Shown here: positions 20,781-42,800 of the stretch, piece by piece
How the letters are laid out: every line of letters starts with the position of its first letter
Position numbering within the stretch: the first letter of the stretch is position 1
Assembly: GCA_030248135.1 (NCBI GenBank)
Contig: JASANC010001391.1
Span: 1 to 64,000 of the forward strand
Length of the DNA stretch: 64,000 bases
Origin: Theristus sp. LFF4_11
Taxonomy: Eukaryota; Nematoda; Chromadorea; Monhysterida; Xyalidae
Direction: 5' to 3'
Notes under the pieces: model-generated
What the model saw: the letters and a program-made list of their open reading frames with translations, nothing else
Database searches by the model: none
What the model was told of the DNA's origin: nothing
Translations under genes and position numbers: made by a program

Positions 20781-23726
20781 GTGAAAATGAATAGAAGAAA
20801 CAAAAAAGTGACGTTTATAATTTCGTTTTGCAGTCATTGCTTCTTTTTACCCGTTTATATATAAAATACCCCAACATGACCCAAACATTTTGCAAAGTGA
20901 AAATGGATGGTAAATACCATTTCGACCCAATTAAAAACAAACTTTTTTCAAAGACGGTTTTGTTACATCTTTCGCAGTCGCTCGTCAAGTTTTGAGCGGC
21001 AACAATTGCCAGTTGCCCATCAAGCGTTACGGTGAAATTATCGCTCATAAGCATGGAGTATCAATTTGAAAATGAAACATGGAGTATCAATTTCAATGAA
21101 ATTTACTTGTTTTGAATCCAAAGTGCAACTTGCAATGCCTATGTCGATGTGCGTTTTGCAACCCGATTTTTAAAAACAAAAAAGTTCAAACTTTTTTCAA
21201 AGACGGTTTTGTTACATCTTTCCCAGTCGATCATCAAGCTTTGATCAGCCACGCTTCCATTTGCCTATGCTGCGCTGAACTGTCTCTGTTGTCCAAAGAG
21301 TATCATGATGACTTCAGCTATATAAAGAGCGACGTTTTGAGAAAACAATCTCAACTGGCATTTACTAAAAAATAGGTTAAGGAAATTGAGATGGAGTTTT
21401 CTTAAGTAGCAAAAATGGGCGCCAATTCAAATTGCAAAAAAGTGCCACAGACAGACACTTTGTAAATTTAATAATATAGATTATCCGTATCTCTCTTCCG
21501 AAACAAATCAACTGCACCAACCATAATTTTTATGCATGTGCGTTGCATCACATGTCGCGCTTTCAGTTTTTTTTGACAACGCCTAAACTAATAGTGACAT
21601 TATAATAAGTTCAACGTTAACCGTGTCGCGTGTGCTGATTACTTTTTCGTATGCCGTTTTTTTTCTTCTATCCTTGTTTCAGGCAACGTACGATCGATGC
21701 TGATTTTGTGTTCCTGCATCTCAGCCACGCACGTTTTTGAAACAACGTTTTGAGAAGTCGGTTGTTTGGTGCATTTTTTCCTGCGTAAACAGACAGCCAT
21801 TTTTTATTTTCCTTCATTTTTTGTTCATTGCAACCAAATAGAACGTTGGCGCCAGTTATTTTTTTCTTTCCGACACGTCAGTTCTTTACATGTACTGTCG
21901 AAAATTCGAGTGCGGTGTTGATGGTGTGTTAGTTTGCGTGTGTCGTGCCCGAGGTTGATGTTTTGCAGCCGATAATTATGTTGTTGTCGAGTCAAAGTGA
22001 AAAGCGGCTTCACGCATGAAATTTAGAAAATTCAAAAAAGAAACGTTTTATTGTTGTGAAAATCTCGATAGTATTGTCCTATCGTCACGTTATCGGTGGG
22101 CTAGTTTTTTTGTTATGCAACGGTTCCATAGTTACAAACTTTTTTGTGATTTGGTGAGGTAGTGAGTTTTAGTTTTGTTGCATGAAAACTAGAGACGCTG
22201 TTCAAACTAAACACTCAGTCAGTGCAGACACAAGACGCGACATATGTGTGGGGAGTGGGGACGCGCTGTTTGAAGAAAACGAACGAAGACACCACTAGAT
22301 ATTTTCAGGGCCAAACCTAAAAATCACTCTTCTGCTCGCGGCCGTGTTTGACGCTGCATTGTATTTTTACACACAAAACTCGACTCGATCCCATGTTTCT
22401 TCGGCATACATTGAGAATACTCATGCGTTTGATACACGTTGCATTGCTGCCGATGGAAAAGTCCGGTTTTTCGTTTTTTTTGTACATTTTCCAAATGAGA
22501 ATTAGATTTAATGGGTTTACATACGATGGCATGATGAAAGTGTTCGCTGTATTCCTACGGCTTTCACAGAGAGCTCAATAACAATGGACATCATCCAAAT
22601 GTTACAGTTTTCAAACACTTTTTTCCACACTTCTGTTTCAGTATCAATCATGACAGGACTTGTAGACATTCATCTTGCCAAGTCTGCGTCACTGTGCGAA
22701 GTAAGAGCGCCACTAATAAACAAAGTAACTATACAACAAGATGTGCACGTATTTAGATCTGAAGAGATTGTCGCGGCCGTGTCGGGCCCCCGTCTTAGTG
22801 ATGATGTTTTCTCGTGTCGTGTCGTCTCTTCTTCTGTACAGCCGCCCCCTCCACACCACTCATTGAATCGTGTGCTCCACTAGTCGTTGATGTTCTGCAA
22901 AATCGCACAGCACTGTAGACACATGTTCGTGATCGTGTTTTTGTAACAGATTCAGTTCTCTGGTGGTGTAAACTAATTTCGCATAATTACCACCACACCG
23001 TCAGTGTCCTGCTCTTAGGACCGCCAAACGTTGTACCGTTTCACTCGTTTGCGTGTCGAAACTATTTTGGTGTAAATTGTTGTTGCGCACATAGATTTGT
23101 ATGTCGCACCTTGATGGCTGCATGCGTACACATGCACATTATCGATCTTTATCGTTTTTTCGTTGTTTCTTTGGTTTCGTTCTCGTACGTGGTTTTGAAA
23201 TGAAGTCGTCATCTCAGGATTTTACATGGTGATTTTCGAATATTTATGAAAAAATTTGCCATTGCGCAGACTACCGGGTTTCCTCCTCGCTGTTTTTCGT
23301 TTTTTTTTCTTCAAAACTGCCATTCTTGATCAAGCATTTCTGCTTTGTTGCACGCCCGATTGAAATTAGCATAACAAAAAATGATAAAAACTGGACGTTA
23401 AAATAGACGCCATGACGGTCCCATTTTTTTCTATTCTTCTTGCAATGTCTCAAAATTCAGTCATCATAATTCAAAAAAATAGAATGCCGATGACGTTTGT
23501 TTTTGCCGAATACAATGCCGAATACAACAGCCAATCAGCATGCTGCTTATTTTTTTTTTCATTCAGCAAGCATGCGCTCAGAATTATCTCATTTTGTGCT
23601 GTTTCATTTTTTTTCGACATCTAAGTTCGATGATAATACGAAGTGAATTTTTTTGTCGGTGTTCAACCCAAAAACAATAATATTTTAAAATAACCGAAAG
23701 CCAGCACACGTCACTCACTGTTCCAG
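20781..23726. other. Gene-free stretch with a short dispersed duplication
   Basis: The sequence CTTTTTTCAAAGACGGTTTT plus about 40 bp is present at about 20945 and again at about 21190. Nothing else is recognised up to the first ASPP exon. A T-rich tract leads to the splice acceptor at 23716-23726. Confidence 0.4.
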
Positions 23727-32659
<8,933 letters not shown>

Positions 32660-32989
32660 TCGGGCCGGCGCCGTTTCTTACTGGGAGGAGAGAGATCTGC
32701 ATTTTTGCATATTGATGGCGCGAATAGCAAAACGGTCTGTTTTGTCTCAAAACTGATGAATCTGACGGAGCTCTATGGACATTGCAACATTCATATCCGA
32801 TCAATAACATGACGCGCATCGATTCCCCATTCCGCAAAATGCGTGTTCGAGCAAAATTTTTTGAATCGAATTTCTGTTTTGCTTCTGGTTTATCTTCAAA
32901 TTATTGTGATTGTACAGCACTACACTGCGTATTTGTAAATTCATAACGACATTGAATACATAGCGTTTTGTTCAAAATTAATTAACGCG

Positions 32990-33037
32990 AATAAAATCTT
33001 TAATAGTTTTTGTACAATATCGATTGATACGAATAAA
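32990..33037 (+). terminator. ASPP polyadenylation signals
   Basis: AATAAA hexamers at 32990-32995 and 33032-33037 lie 330-380 bp beyond the ASPP stop codon. Either could direct cleavage. Confidence 0.55.
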
Positions 33038-33945
33038 AATCTTTCAATTAGATAGATACCAGCAATTTAGACAGCACCACTCACCACAGAAATAAGATGA
33101 GATAAAACAAAAAAAATATTAAAAAACAAATTAAAAAAACAAAAAAACAAAAGTTTTTCAACAATTTTAAAACAATACGACGAACTATCACAGACGTAGA
33201 TCGCCAAAGTCGTTATCATGTGCAACTCAATGATTGGCTGCTGACAAAAATATACTGCGGCATAAACAATAGCAGCGTTTTTTGTACTTACCTAAACAAC
33301 ACGCAAATTACTTTTTTATAAACTCATCTTTGTGATATGTGTCAATAACATTGTTCAAACGTGATTGGTAGTCCAACGAGAAAACTTGAACGAAACAGTT
33401 TCTGAAATGATGCCACAAAAAAGCAAGCAGATACCACACATCGAAAACAAAAAAAATCAACGAATCTATGGCAAAACTCGGCAACAAAAGGCAGGCAAAC
33501 AAAGAGAAGCAGACCATTGATTATAGAGAAGGCAACATGTACACACAATTGAGCAAAGCAACGAAACGCACACCAAAGCAGTAGAACATCACGATTTCTG
33601 ATAAATTTTTGCTTCGAATTTCTATTTTTTTAAATACAAGCATCAAACCGGAATACTAACGGTTTTCGTCAAGATCGTCGCGATTGGTTCAGTCACGAGA
33701 ATCGTTTTTTATACGTTTTTGGCGGCAACGGCGGCGTGACCGAGCCAGAAGCACCACAGCTGCAAACAGAAAACAGCGTTAACAACGAGCTGCCCAAGAA
33801 AATGACAACCAGCGATAAAGATGCCGCGTCATCGTTCGTTCATTGAGTGCACGCGCGACCTGTCAGATTGGTCTCGGCTTCAGCTGATCTCACGGCAGTG
33901 GTAGGACGGGTAACCAAGGAATCCGACTATAATTGGAACTGGAGG
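33038..33945. other. Intergenic spacer between convergent ASPP and SOS genes
   Basis: No coding frame is supported. It contains A-rich runs at 33100-33155. The 3' ends of both genes should lie between 32660 and 34238. I saw no clear AATAAA on the minus strand for SOS. Confidence 0.4.
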
Positions 33946-34138
33946 AATGGTGTTGGTTGGTGTTGGGATTTTTAGGCGATGTTTTAAGCCAGGGCTAACC
34001 CAGAGAAGCGTACTGAACGCCATTGAGTAGGGCGCCCATCGAGTTTTCTCTGTTATTAAGTGCCTATACACCCCTCGGCGGGGCTCGATACCCCGAGCGC
34101 ACAGACTGCAGTCTAACGCACTACCACCAAACCACGAG
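33946..34138 (-). mobile_element. tRNA-Cys-derived SINE, copy 1
   Basis: Read on the minus strand, the head looks like a tRNA: an A-box-like TGGTAGTGCG, a 7-nt loop CTGCAGT with GCA at the anticodon position (Cys), and a B-box-like GTATCGAGCC. A unique body of about 110 bp follows, with an ACC-rich tail. Copy 2 at 35486-35677 is about nine-tenths identical, so this is a dispersed SINE rather than a tRNA gene. Confidence 0.8.
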
Positions 34139-34238
34139 AATGACAACCACTGAACCAGGCCATGGTGTGAAGCTTCACAATGAAACTGATGTCTCCACCA
34201 CTGAAGGTGCAACCGCAAACCTCACTCATCAACGCTCA

Positions 34239-36819
34239 TCAACACCAAACGCACCGCGTCATGTCGCCCGCGTCATGCTCTACGGCAGCTGCCGCAGTGC
34301 GTTGCTTCGCGGCCGCCGCACGCAGATGCGCCGGTTTCGGCGGTCGTGCGGGCGCCTCATCTTGCACGGCCGCTTCTGGCTGCGTCCGCGTTCGTCGGGG
34401 CGAGTGACGCCGCGGCGGCAGCGGCGGCGGCGGCCGCTCGGGTGACGAATCGCCGAGCTCAACGTTCATTCGCACGTCGTCGTCGTCGTCAACAGGTTTG
34501 CTGTTTGTTCGCTCCGCATCATTGTCACCGCCAGGCTGGTCGTTATTGTTGCTGTTGTTGTTGTTGCTGTTATTATTGTTGTTGTTCAGCTTGATACATC
34601 GATTGAACGTGCCCGGCGACAGCGGCGGCGGCAATTCGCAGTGCGCGATCGTGCGCGGTGGCAAACGCGGCAGCGCAACGCTCGACGGCGGTGGTGGCGG
34701 CGGCGCCGCTGCTGCCGGAATACCGGACGAGGCGGGAGCGGCAGCGCCGGCTAGCCGCTCGGCCGGACGCTCTCCATCGCTGGCGCTCACTCGTTCATTG
34801 TCGTAGAAACCATCATTGTCGTCGTCGTCGTCGCGACAAGGGTCACGCAGCGGCGGCGGCGGCGGTGACGCGCTACCGCTGCCGCTGATCAACATGCCCG
34901 GTCGTGGCGGGAACTCGAAATGTGTGCCGGCAGCGGCATGTTGTTGCTGCTGCTGGTGCCGTCTGCTTCTCAGCAGCTCCACCGTGTTCACGTGCTCCGG
35001 CGACGAACAAAACGCTGATGGACCGGCCGCTGTAACGAAACCAAGAACACAGCTGCACTGTTCCTTTGGCGGTTTTTTTCTCGTTATACCGACGCTTCAA
35101 GTTGAAACGTTTCATATTACAGAAGTGATATATGACCTCACTATTGGCAAATTGCGAGTGTGTGATCGTTAACCGAAAAACGAATGAACGAAACCGAACC
35201 TTCAGCGCGAGTGAGACGCGCGCGCCGCGGCGGCAACGGCAACGGATTGTTGCTGGTGGCGGTGGCGGTGGCGACGCGGCTGGCGGCAACTGGCGAACGC
35301 ACACGATCCGGCGTTGGCGTTGGCGTTGGCGACGTGGCGCTGTCGGTGGTGGCAGTGCTCCATGAGCCAATTGCGCCTGCGAGCAAAAAGTTTTCCAAAC
35401 CCTCCAACACCAACGACAGTTCATGCAGCTGTGTTTCTCTTTATAGGCATTTCTTCCAAACGTGTCGAAGCAAAGTGTGGTAACCCTCGTGGCCTGGTGG
35501 TACTGCGTTAGACTACAGTCTGTGCGCTCGGGGGATCGAGCCCCGCCGAGGGGTGTATAGGCACTTAATGACAGAGAAAACTCGATGGGCGCCCTACTCA
35601 ATGGCGTTCTGTACGCTTCTCTGGGTTAGCCCTGGCTAAAAACATCGCCTAAAAATCCCAACAACAACAACAACAAAGCAAACATGACGCCCTGTGCTCT
35701 AAAATGAAACGCAATACACCTGTCAAGCACAACAACCGGAAGTTTTTTTATTTATTTTCGAAGAGGTGAACCAGACGGTGAAGCGTTTGGCGCATGTGCG
35801 CACGGCAACAACGGGCGTTTCCAATAGCCAAGCGCATGTCATTTCGGTCTCGGGACACGTTTGAATGAGTAGTATTGATTTGAGTTCAAGAACAACAACG
35901 AACATAGCGGGACGAGACGAATTCGCCCCGGATCCGGACGCCACCAACCTGGCCGGTGCTTCTTCGGTGGTCGAGGCGGCGGCAACGCGGATGCCAGCAG
36001 GCCGGCGCTCGCTTTGGTCGACGCACGCGGCACGTCGCACACGTGACGCGGCTGCTCACCGCCACCTGACGTCATTGTTTCTTGTAGGAGGTTTTCTTGT
36101 TCCCTCATTGGCTGTTTGCGCAGCGTTGCTGCTTTGGAAGTTGGCTTTAGTTGGCTTGAGCATGTGACTGACACTTACATAACATATCCAACTAGCTGAT
36201 TGGTTGGTGATCACGTGATGCATGAGTGCATACCGCGGTGCCTCCTGTTTCGTCAGTGCGACGGACACCACGCAGAACTGCCGAAGGTGTTTTACCACAG
36301 ACGATGTCAAATAAGCACAAACCTCCAATTTCAATGATCGCAAACGGCGGCGATTCAGCGTGCGAGTCGACATCAGCCGTTGTGAGCGCGGGCGAAGCGA
36401 ACGATCGCGGCGACAGACGGGCGGCTGCTGCGCTGTCCACAGGCGCACTGACAAACAGAGGACAATCAATGGACGCAATGAAACTGTTTTCACAAAAAAT
36501 TGGTAAAAATGAGCGTTACACAATTGAAAGAGAAACTGGTATGTCGAAAACGCAGCGCTCTGGTGAAAAAGCCCGGAAGCAGCGCCACAGTTCTGGTGGA
36601 CAAAAAACGACGGTGTGGACAAAAAAAGTTAAATAAAAAATGTGACAATTTAGAAAGACGATTTTCCAACGATACAATTCCAAACTCATAAGGTCTTTTC
36701 ACAAGAATTCATCTGTTCGACTGAAAAAAAAATTTCGTCGTAGGGGTTCATGAAAGGCAACTGACTGAATGTTTTCAGCGGCCAGTGGCGTTGTCGCTCT
36801 TGGTGACTGTTGCTGCGCA

Positions 36820-36852
<33 letters not shown>

Positions 36853-39800
36853 GGTTGTTGTTGTTGTTGTTGTTGTTGTTGTGGTTGTTGTTGTTGTTGT
36901 TGTGCAGCCGGATTCGAGTTTTGCGATTTCAAACGAGAACGCACGTTGGCGGGCGCGCTCAGCGTCGACAACTTGATACCGGGTGATCGTAGATACGATG
37001 CCGGGAATTTTGGTGGCTGCAAATCGCACACAGCAATATCAACAATTACCATTTTCTTTGTATTATCTATCGTGGTGTGTGTGATACTCTTCGTGACTCT
37101 TGATATTGTCGCTGATGTAGAACATTTGTTGCGTGGACGTTTACAAATGTTTAATAAAAATTCAATCATTCAACTGCGGCCTGGAGCGTGGATGATGACA
37201 CAGACGCCATTTGACGGAAAGTGACCGTCCAAAATGGCACACCACGTCAAAAGAGAACTAAACTGACAATTCGTAAAAACCGTGATTATCGATTTTGACA
37301 ACAAAAATCAATAAAACAATCAGTTATTGCTACAGTCGAACTCTAAAGCAATCAGCTGATTGGTCGTCACGTGATGCATGCTTTCTGTGCAGGACATATT
37401 CCGCCCTCCACAACCTGCACAGACGGCACGCATAATCACCAACCAATCAGCTGATTGTATCAAATTTAGGGTTCAACTGTAAAAATGGTACCAACCACAT
37501 TGTTGACTGGCTTGTCTCTTGGTTCAACGCGCAACGACTGGTTGTAGAGGTCGGTTTCGAAATCGTTCTTGTCATTGTAGCTCTGCAGCGGGTTCAATGA
37601 TTCGAAGAAATGCTGCAAAAACAAACAGAAAAATAAGCGAAAAACTTTACATTTTATTTGTAAATAAACATTTTTTTATTTTCACACTTTCACGTTCAAA
37701 TTAAATTGTCCACTCTTTTTAACTTTTTACGCTTTGAAAAATCGTCATTACAAAAATGACATTTTCACGAGCTAATTTGCCGACGTATCTTACCCAGCAG
37801 CCACATTGACCATACGACTTTTTCGTAAGCTTTTTCATGGCGAATGAACGAAGAATGGTGGTTTTCAGTGATTCAATTGGTTTATGATGATCAAAGCCGT
37901 TTTATCAGGGATTAAATGTGCAACGGTAGCAACACCCAACAACATGAGCTGCAAAGCGAAAAGAAAAACGCTCGTATAAAAGAATCTCAAAATTGTCAAG
38001 TTGAACTGTGGAAAAAGAAACTCCTGATGCAAAGAAAACGCAAAAAGAGCCACCGCAGCACTCTCGTTTGAGATGTCAGTCAACTTCAACACGACACGGT
38101 TTCTCAAATGACTTTTGAGGAAACGACCCGGCCACTCTCATTCAGAAAATGTGTGAAGCCGGAAAAAATCGGTTTCAGTCTCATTCAACAGAATGAAGGC
38201 TTACAACAGGATCTCTGCAGACACAGTGAGTGGGCGGGCGGACCAATGTTTTTCCACCGTACTTCCTTCGATGGGCACCAAAAAACTGCAAAACCGTTTT
38301 GCACTTATCAGCGCATTGCTCAGTAAAACTGAAGATAAATAAACTAAACAACGTTTTCCAGCACTATTTCCAAACCAGCAAGAACAAGTGCGTGCAGCAT
38401 GATCGCGTCGAGACCCGACCTAACACCATTGCGCGATGTGCACAAACGTACCGTAACCGTTCTCTATGCTCATTCACAGTGTTCCCATTCCAGGTTACAA
38501 CGTCACGTGACAGATCCAAGCAGAATTGCAAACAAACTAAGTGGGCGTCAAAGCGCGCTTCGTAACGCGAGACAGCCGAACGCCGAAAAGAAATTGGCGC
38601 GGCACGGAAAAAAGGCGGACAACACTTTTCAGATAGCCGCTAGCGGTAAACACAACGACACATCAAAGGAAAACTTTTTTTCGCAACGACTGGAATTACA
38701 TGCACATTCCAGACAAAGTTTCTCATAAACATTTGACATTCGGTTCGTTGTAGCGGTGTAGAATATCTCAAACGCGTCAAACGTTGAATGTTTCCGCTGA
38801 TTGGCTACGTCGAGCGCTTCAATGAACGAAACCAGTAAGCGCAAACAACGGACTTTTCAAGATTCAAAATTTTTTTGCGAGAATACTGTGAAAAAGACAG
38901 CGATAGGATTGATTTTCGGATCACTGTTTTATCGGAAAACAAAACACATTCACGAAAAGCATATGAATGGCATGCGAAACTGCAAAATTTTAGTTCAGTT
39001 TTGAATCGGCACAAAATAGCTTTTGCGAGCGAATGCGAAGATTTTATGGCCGGAAGGTCAAAATAGGTCTGCTTGAAAAAGCAGAGGGAAAATACTGTAA
39101 ACACGAGCCGACGTGATGAGAACGCTCAGTAAGTAACCAGACTGAATCAAAAAAAATTGCTGACACAGGAGCAAAGACTCTGTTCAACCATGTCAAGTAT
39201 GCGTTCCTCCCGGCAACCACTCCACCCACGGACGTCATAAAATCATCACCGTACCGGGCGAGAGGGTGACTAAAACGGTAAATTTTGCTTGGTGGCAAAC
39301 TTTTTATTGTCACGGCGACGAGCTAGGTCAGCTGCAGTGAAAACGGAGAGCGAAACAATAAAATAGAAAACTTGCTGGAATGCTAATGGACGAGCAGAAC
39401 TGAGAACACGAAAGTTCGAGGCGCGCTCTGTATGAACTGGCAGTATTTTTATGGTGTACAATTAGAATGAGCATAATTTTCATTATTTTGTGCCGTTTCG
39501 CGTTTCCGATGTCGGAAACCCAAATGGACAGGCAGTATGTTTGACCCGTTGGTGTGTATCTGAAAGCAGTGGCAGGGCGGCGCAGAGAGCAGCACAGGTT
39601 GATCGTGAGTAGGGATGGATCCGGCAAATTTGCCGGAATCCGGGCCGGATCCGGCAAAAGCCCATTCCGGCCGGACCGGATCCGGCAAAAATTGCCGGAA
39701 TCCGGACCGGAATGGCCTTTTTATGTCTAAAAAACATCTACGCACATTTCGTCGCTTCTTCATCACATTTTCAGCATAAAACAGCACAGACACAGAAACA

Positions 39801-42800
39801 AAGTCAGCAAGACACAGCACATGAATGAACCAACCAAAAATTACAACAACAACAATTGACAAAATTCACATCGCATAGGGATAATCAAGTGCTGGCAACA
39901 CTCCATTCAGAAACATGATCTTTTCGGCGTTTTGAGTTGACAGACGAGATCGGCTGTACACAAACACCTGCCTGGCTTCAGTGAACATTCGTTCGCTTGC
40001 CACGCTTGTTAATAGCGGTGCCAGGTATCTGCGCGCGATTGTCGATAGTTTGGGGTATTTAGACGAGTTCAGCCGCCAAAAGTCTAGCATTAGATCACTT
40101 TTGTCCGGTTCGTCGATAAAATCATGATCCGACTCGTGCATATTCATTTCGCCGTACAGTTCGTCATCAAGACTGGATTCGCCTGACGGGTTGCGCGGTC
40201 GCGCAGCGTGAAACTCAATGCCTCCGTCGAGGCCAGTCGATTTCTTTTTTGGTTCGGGCTCGCGTTCACTTTCGTCATCGTTGTTGTTCGCGATCTCGGA
40301 TGTATCGTCGCAGTTTGTGGGCGTCTCCGGTCGTTTCAAGATTTTCTTTGCAATGTGAAGTAGTTCACAACGAATCGCGCCTTCATTTTCGAAGACGACT
40401 GCAATACGGCAACAAACAACAACAAGACGACTGCAGTATTCTTGAATCGCGGATCAACGTACGTGGCCATGATGTTGGATTCGTTGTGGAAAAGCGCACG
40501 GAAGCGTGTGTCGATGCTGGTCAGCAGCGTTTTTTTCGTCGTACCAATGCCACTCGCATCGACTTGTTCGATGCGCTGATTCAGTGCGCAAACGGCGGGC
40601 AACACCATTGAAATAGATTCGTCGTCTCGTGGATTCGTCGTTGGGGGGGGGGGTTTATCGGGTTTTAGAGGATCACGGCACCCCCGCTTCTGGGGCTCAC
40701 AAAAAAAGCAACTGTTTGACAGCTAACTGAATATGACCAACGAAAATGGCTGATTTCAAAAAACCTGCTATTGTTCATCAACAACGTCGGCCAAAAGCTG
40801 GCAGCTTTTTTTAAAGTGGACGATGCTGCACATAAGTTTACCACTCAAGACAAAAGCAGTGAACCATTTACCATTGAACAGAACACTAAACTAAAGCAAC
40901 GCTCACTGATCACATGTCAAATGCACAACAACAAAACCAACAAAGCACCGAAACAAATTTGTCAAACCATTGAACAGCTCTGAAACGGAGGAATCAACTT
41001 GTTAATTCGCGGGTCTCGGCCATTCCGGCCGGATCCGGCCGGATCCGGCAAAATTGCGCCGGAATCCGGACCGGATCCGGATCTAATTTTAGGCGCCGGA
41101 ATCCGGAATCCGGACCGGAACCGGCTCCATCCCTAATCGTGAGCAGGCATGTCAAAGAAAATGAAGCCATATGGATTTTTTCGCTATCATTTTTCAACTT
41201 TTTTTACTGAATAAGCGAAAGGGATTGTTCGTCTCGTCAGTCGTCGGAATAGTCTCTCCGTTAACATAACATAACAAAACAAAAAGCACCAGAATAAAAA
41301 AACGAAAATTCGTTTGAAACAACAAAACGAGCCAATGTTTACAGAACACGACAACATGCAGAATATAAAAAAAAACGTGAGAATTTTGTGACCGTACATT
41401 TGAACGAAATGATCAAGCACCGGAAGTGCCGCCTTCTCTTATGGGGCGATGATTGATATTTTCTGGCAACAATCAGATTGACGAATAAGCACTTGATAAA
41501 ACAATATTGATATGATAAGAGACAAGAAAAAGATACGGGCGGAAAGGGGAATGAAAGACAATGACAAACGTAAAAAGAAACACGAGACGCTTAGGCAGGC
41601 TCAAGGGACGACGTGACGTGCCGAAAACAACAAACTACAAAGACAAACAAAAAACAGTGAGTCAATCAATCATGTGACTGAAAAAGCGACTGCTTCATTC
41701 CAACTTCTCGTCTAATTTGTTTTCCAGCGCTCTTTACCATAGCGCTAAACACAAATCTCAAAACCAATTCAGCAAGTAAAGCCGTGAAAGCATTAACTGT
41801 GAGAATCGAAAAACGCAATGCAATTATAGTGATGACTTCGTCGCAACACTGTACGTCGCTCACTTTGGTTGATCATTGATCAAACCGTATACGCGGCGCT
41901 GATCCAATAATAAGAACACGGGAAAAACAGCTACATATAATACGTTTTGAACAACGCCAATGTAGTCGTTTTTGGATATATCTGCAGAAAAAACAACCGC
42001 CGCGCTTACAGTTGGACTTTTCTGATAGTAGTACGAGGGCGAGTTGACCAAGGGCACTGTGTCGAGCGTCGAAACGTTGGGCGTCAGTGGAAAGATTCGC
42101 AGTCGTGCACGGCGGCGGCGTCCGTTGCTGCCGGCGCTTCGGCGTCGCGTTGTTGCGCCCGGTGTGCTCGTGTTCTTGTGCGCGTTCTCGTAGCACGCTG
42201 AGCGGTTCATTTCTTCTGTGTTGTTCCGCCGCAGTTGCATTCGTTTTATTCGCGCAGTCTATAGTTTCGAGTTCAACCGTATTGATTCGTCGACGTACAG
42301 CAGAGTGTGGGTTTTACTTTGGCGTCTGGAAAAAAGTACAAAGGTAGAAAATTTCTCTGTAGAATAAGTCAAAGACCATGAAGACGACCGTTTTTAACAA
42401 ATCAGAACAACTGTCTGGAAGTTGACGATGAACACATTTGAGACAACTTTTGGTTAGCCTCAGCGAAAGGAGCGCAAGTAAAACTAAAAGTAAAACTAAA
42501 ATATCCCCTCCGCTCGCTCAGCGTGCGAGTCGCTGACAATGAATTGAGAAAAGAAACAGACAGTTACTGATTGTGGGCAAACATGGTAAAAAACAAGCTA
42601 AAAAACGAACAGTTTGATTCGAGTCAAAAACAGAGCCGAAACAAAGCGCTAGCGAACGGGCCGAACGAGTAATAAAAGTACGGATCATTGAATAAGCATA
42701 AAACACGATGAGAATTTTGAAACAGAGACGGAAGTAACCGTTTTAAAGCAAGATAATCATATCGTAATGATGCTGCGCTCTTGACCAGAGCGTTCCGCCC

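Noticed and set aside
34076..34138. Functional tRNA-Cys gene
   Set aside because: Acceptor stem does not pair and the anticodon stem has a mismatch; a second copy shares about 110 bp of downstream body, as in a SINE.
41860..42240. 126-codon minus-strand frame, thought at first to be an SOS exon
   Set aside because: Exons 44188-43953 and 37612-37508 join directly in frame and match SOS without it.
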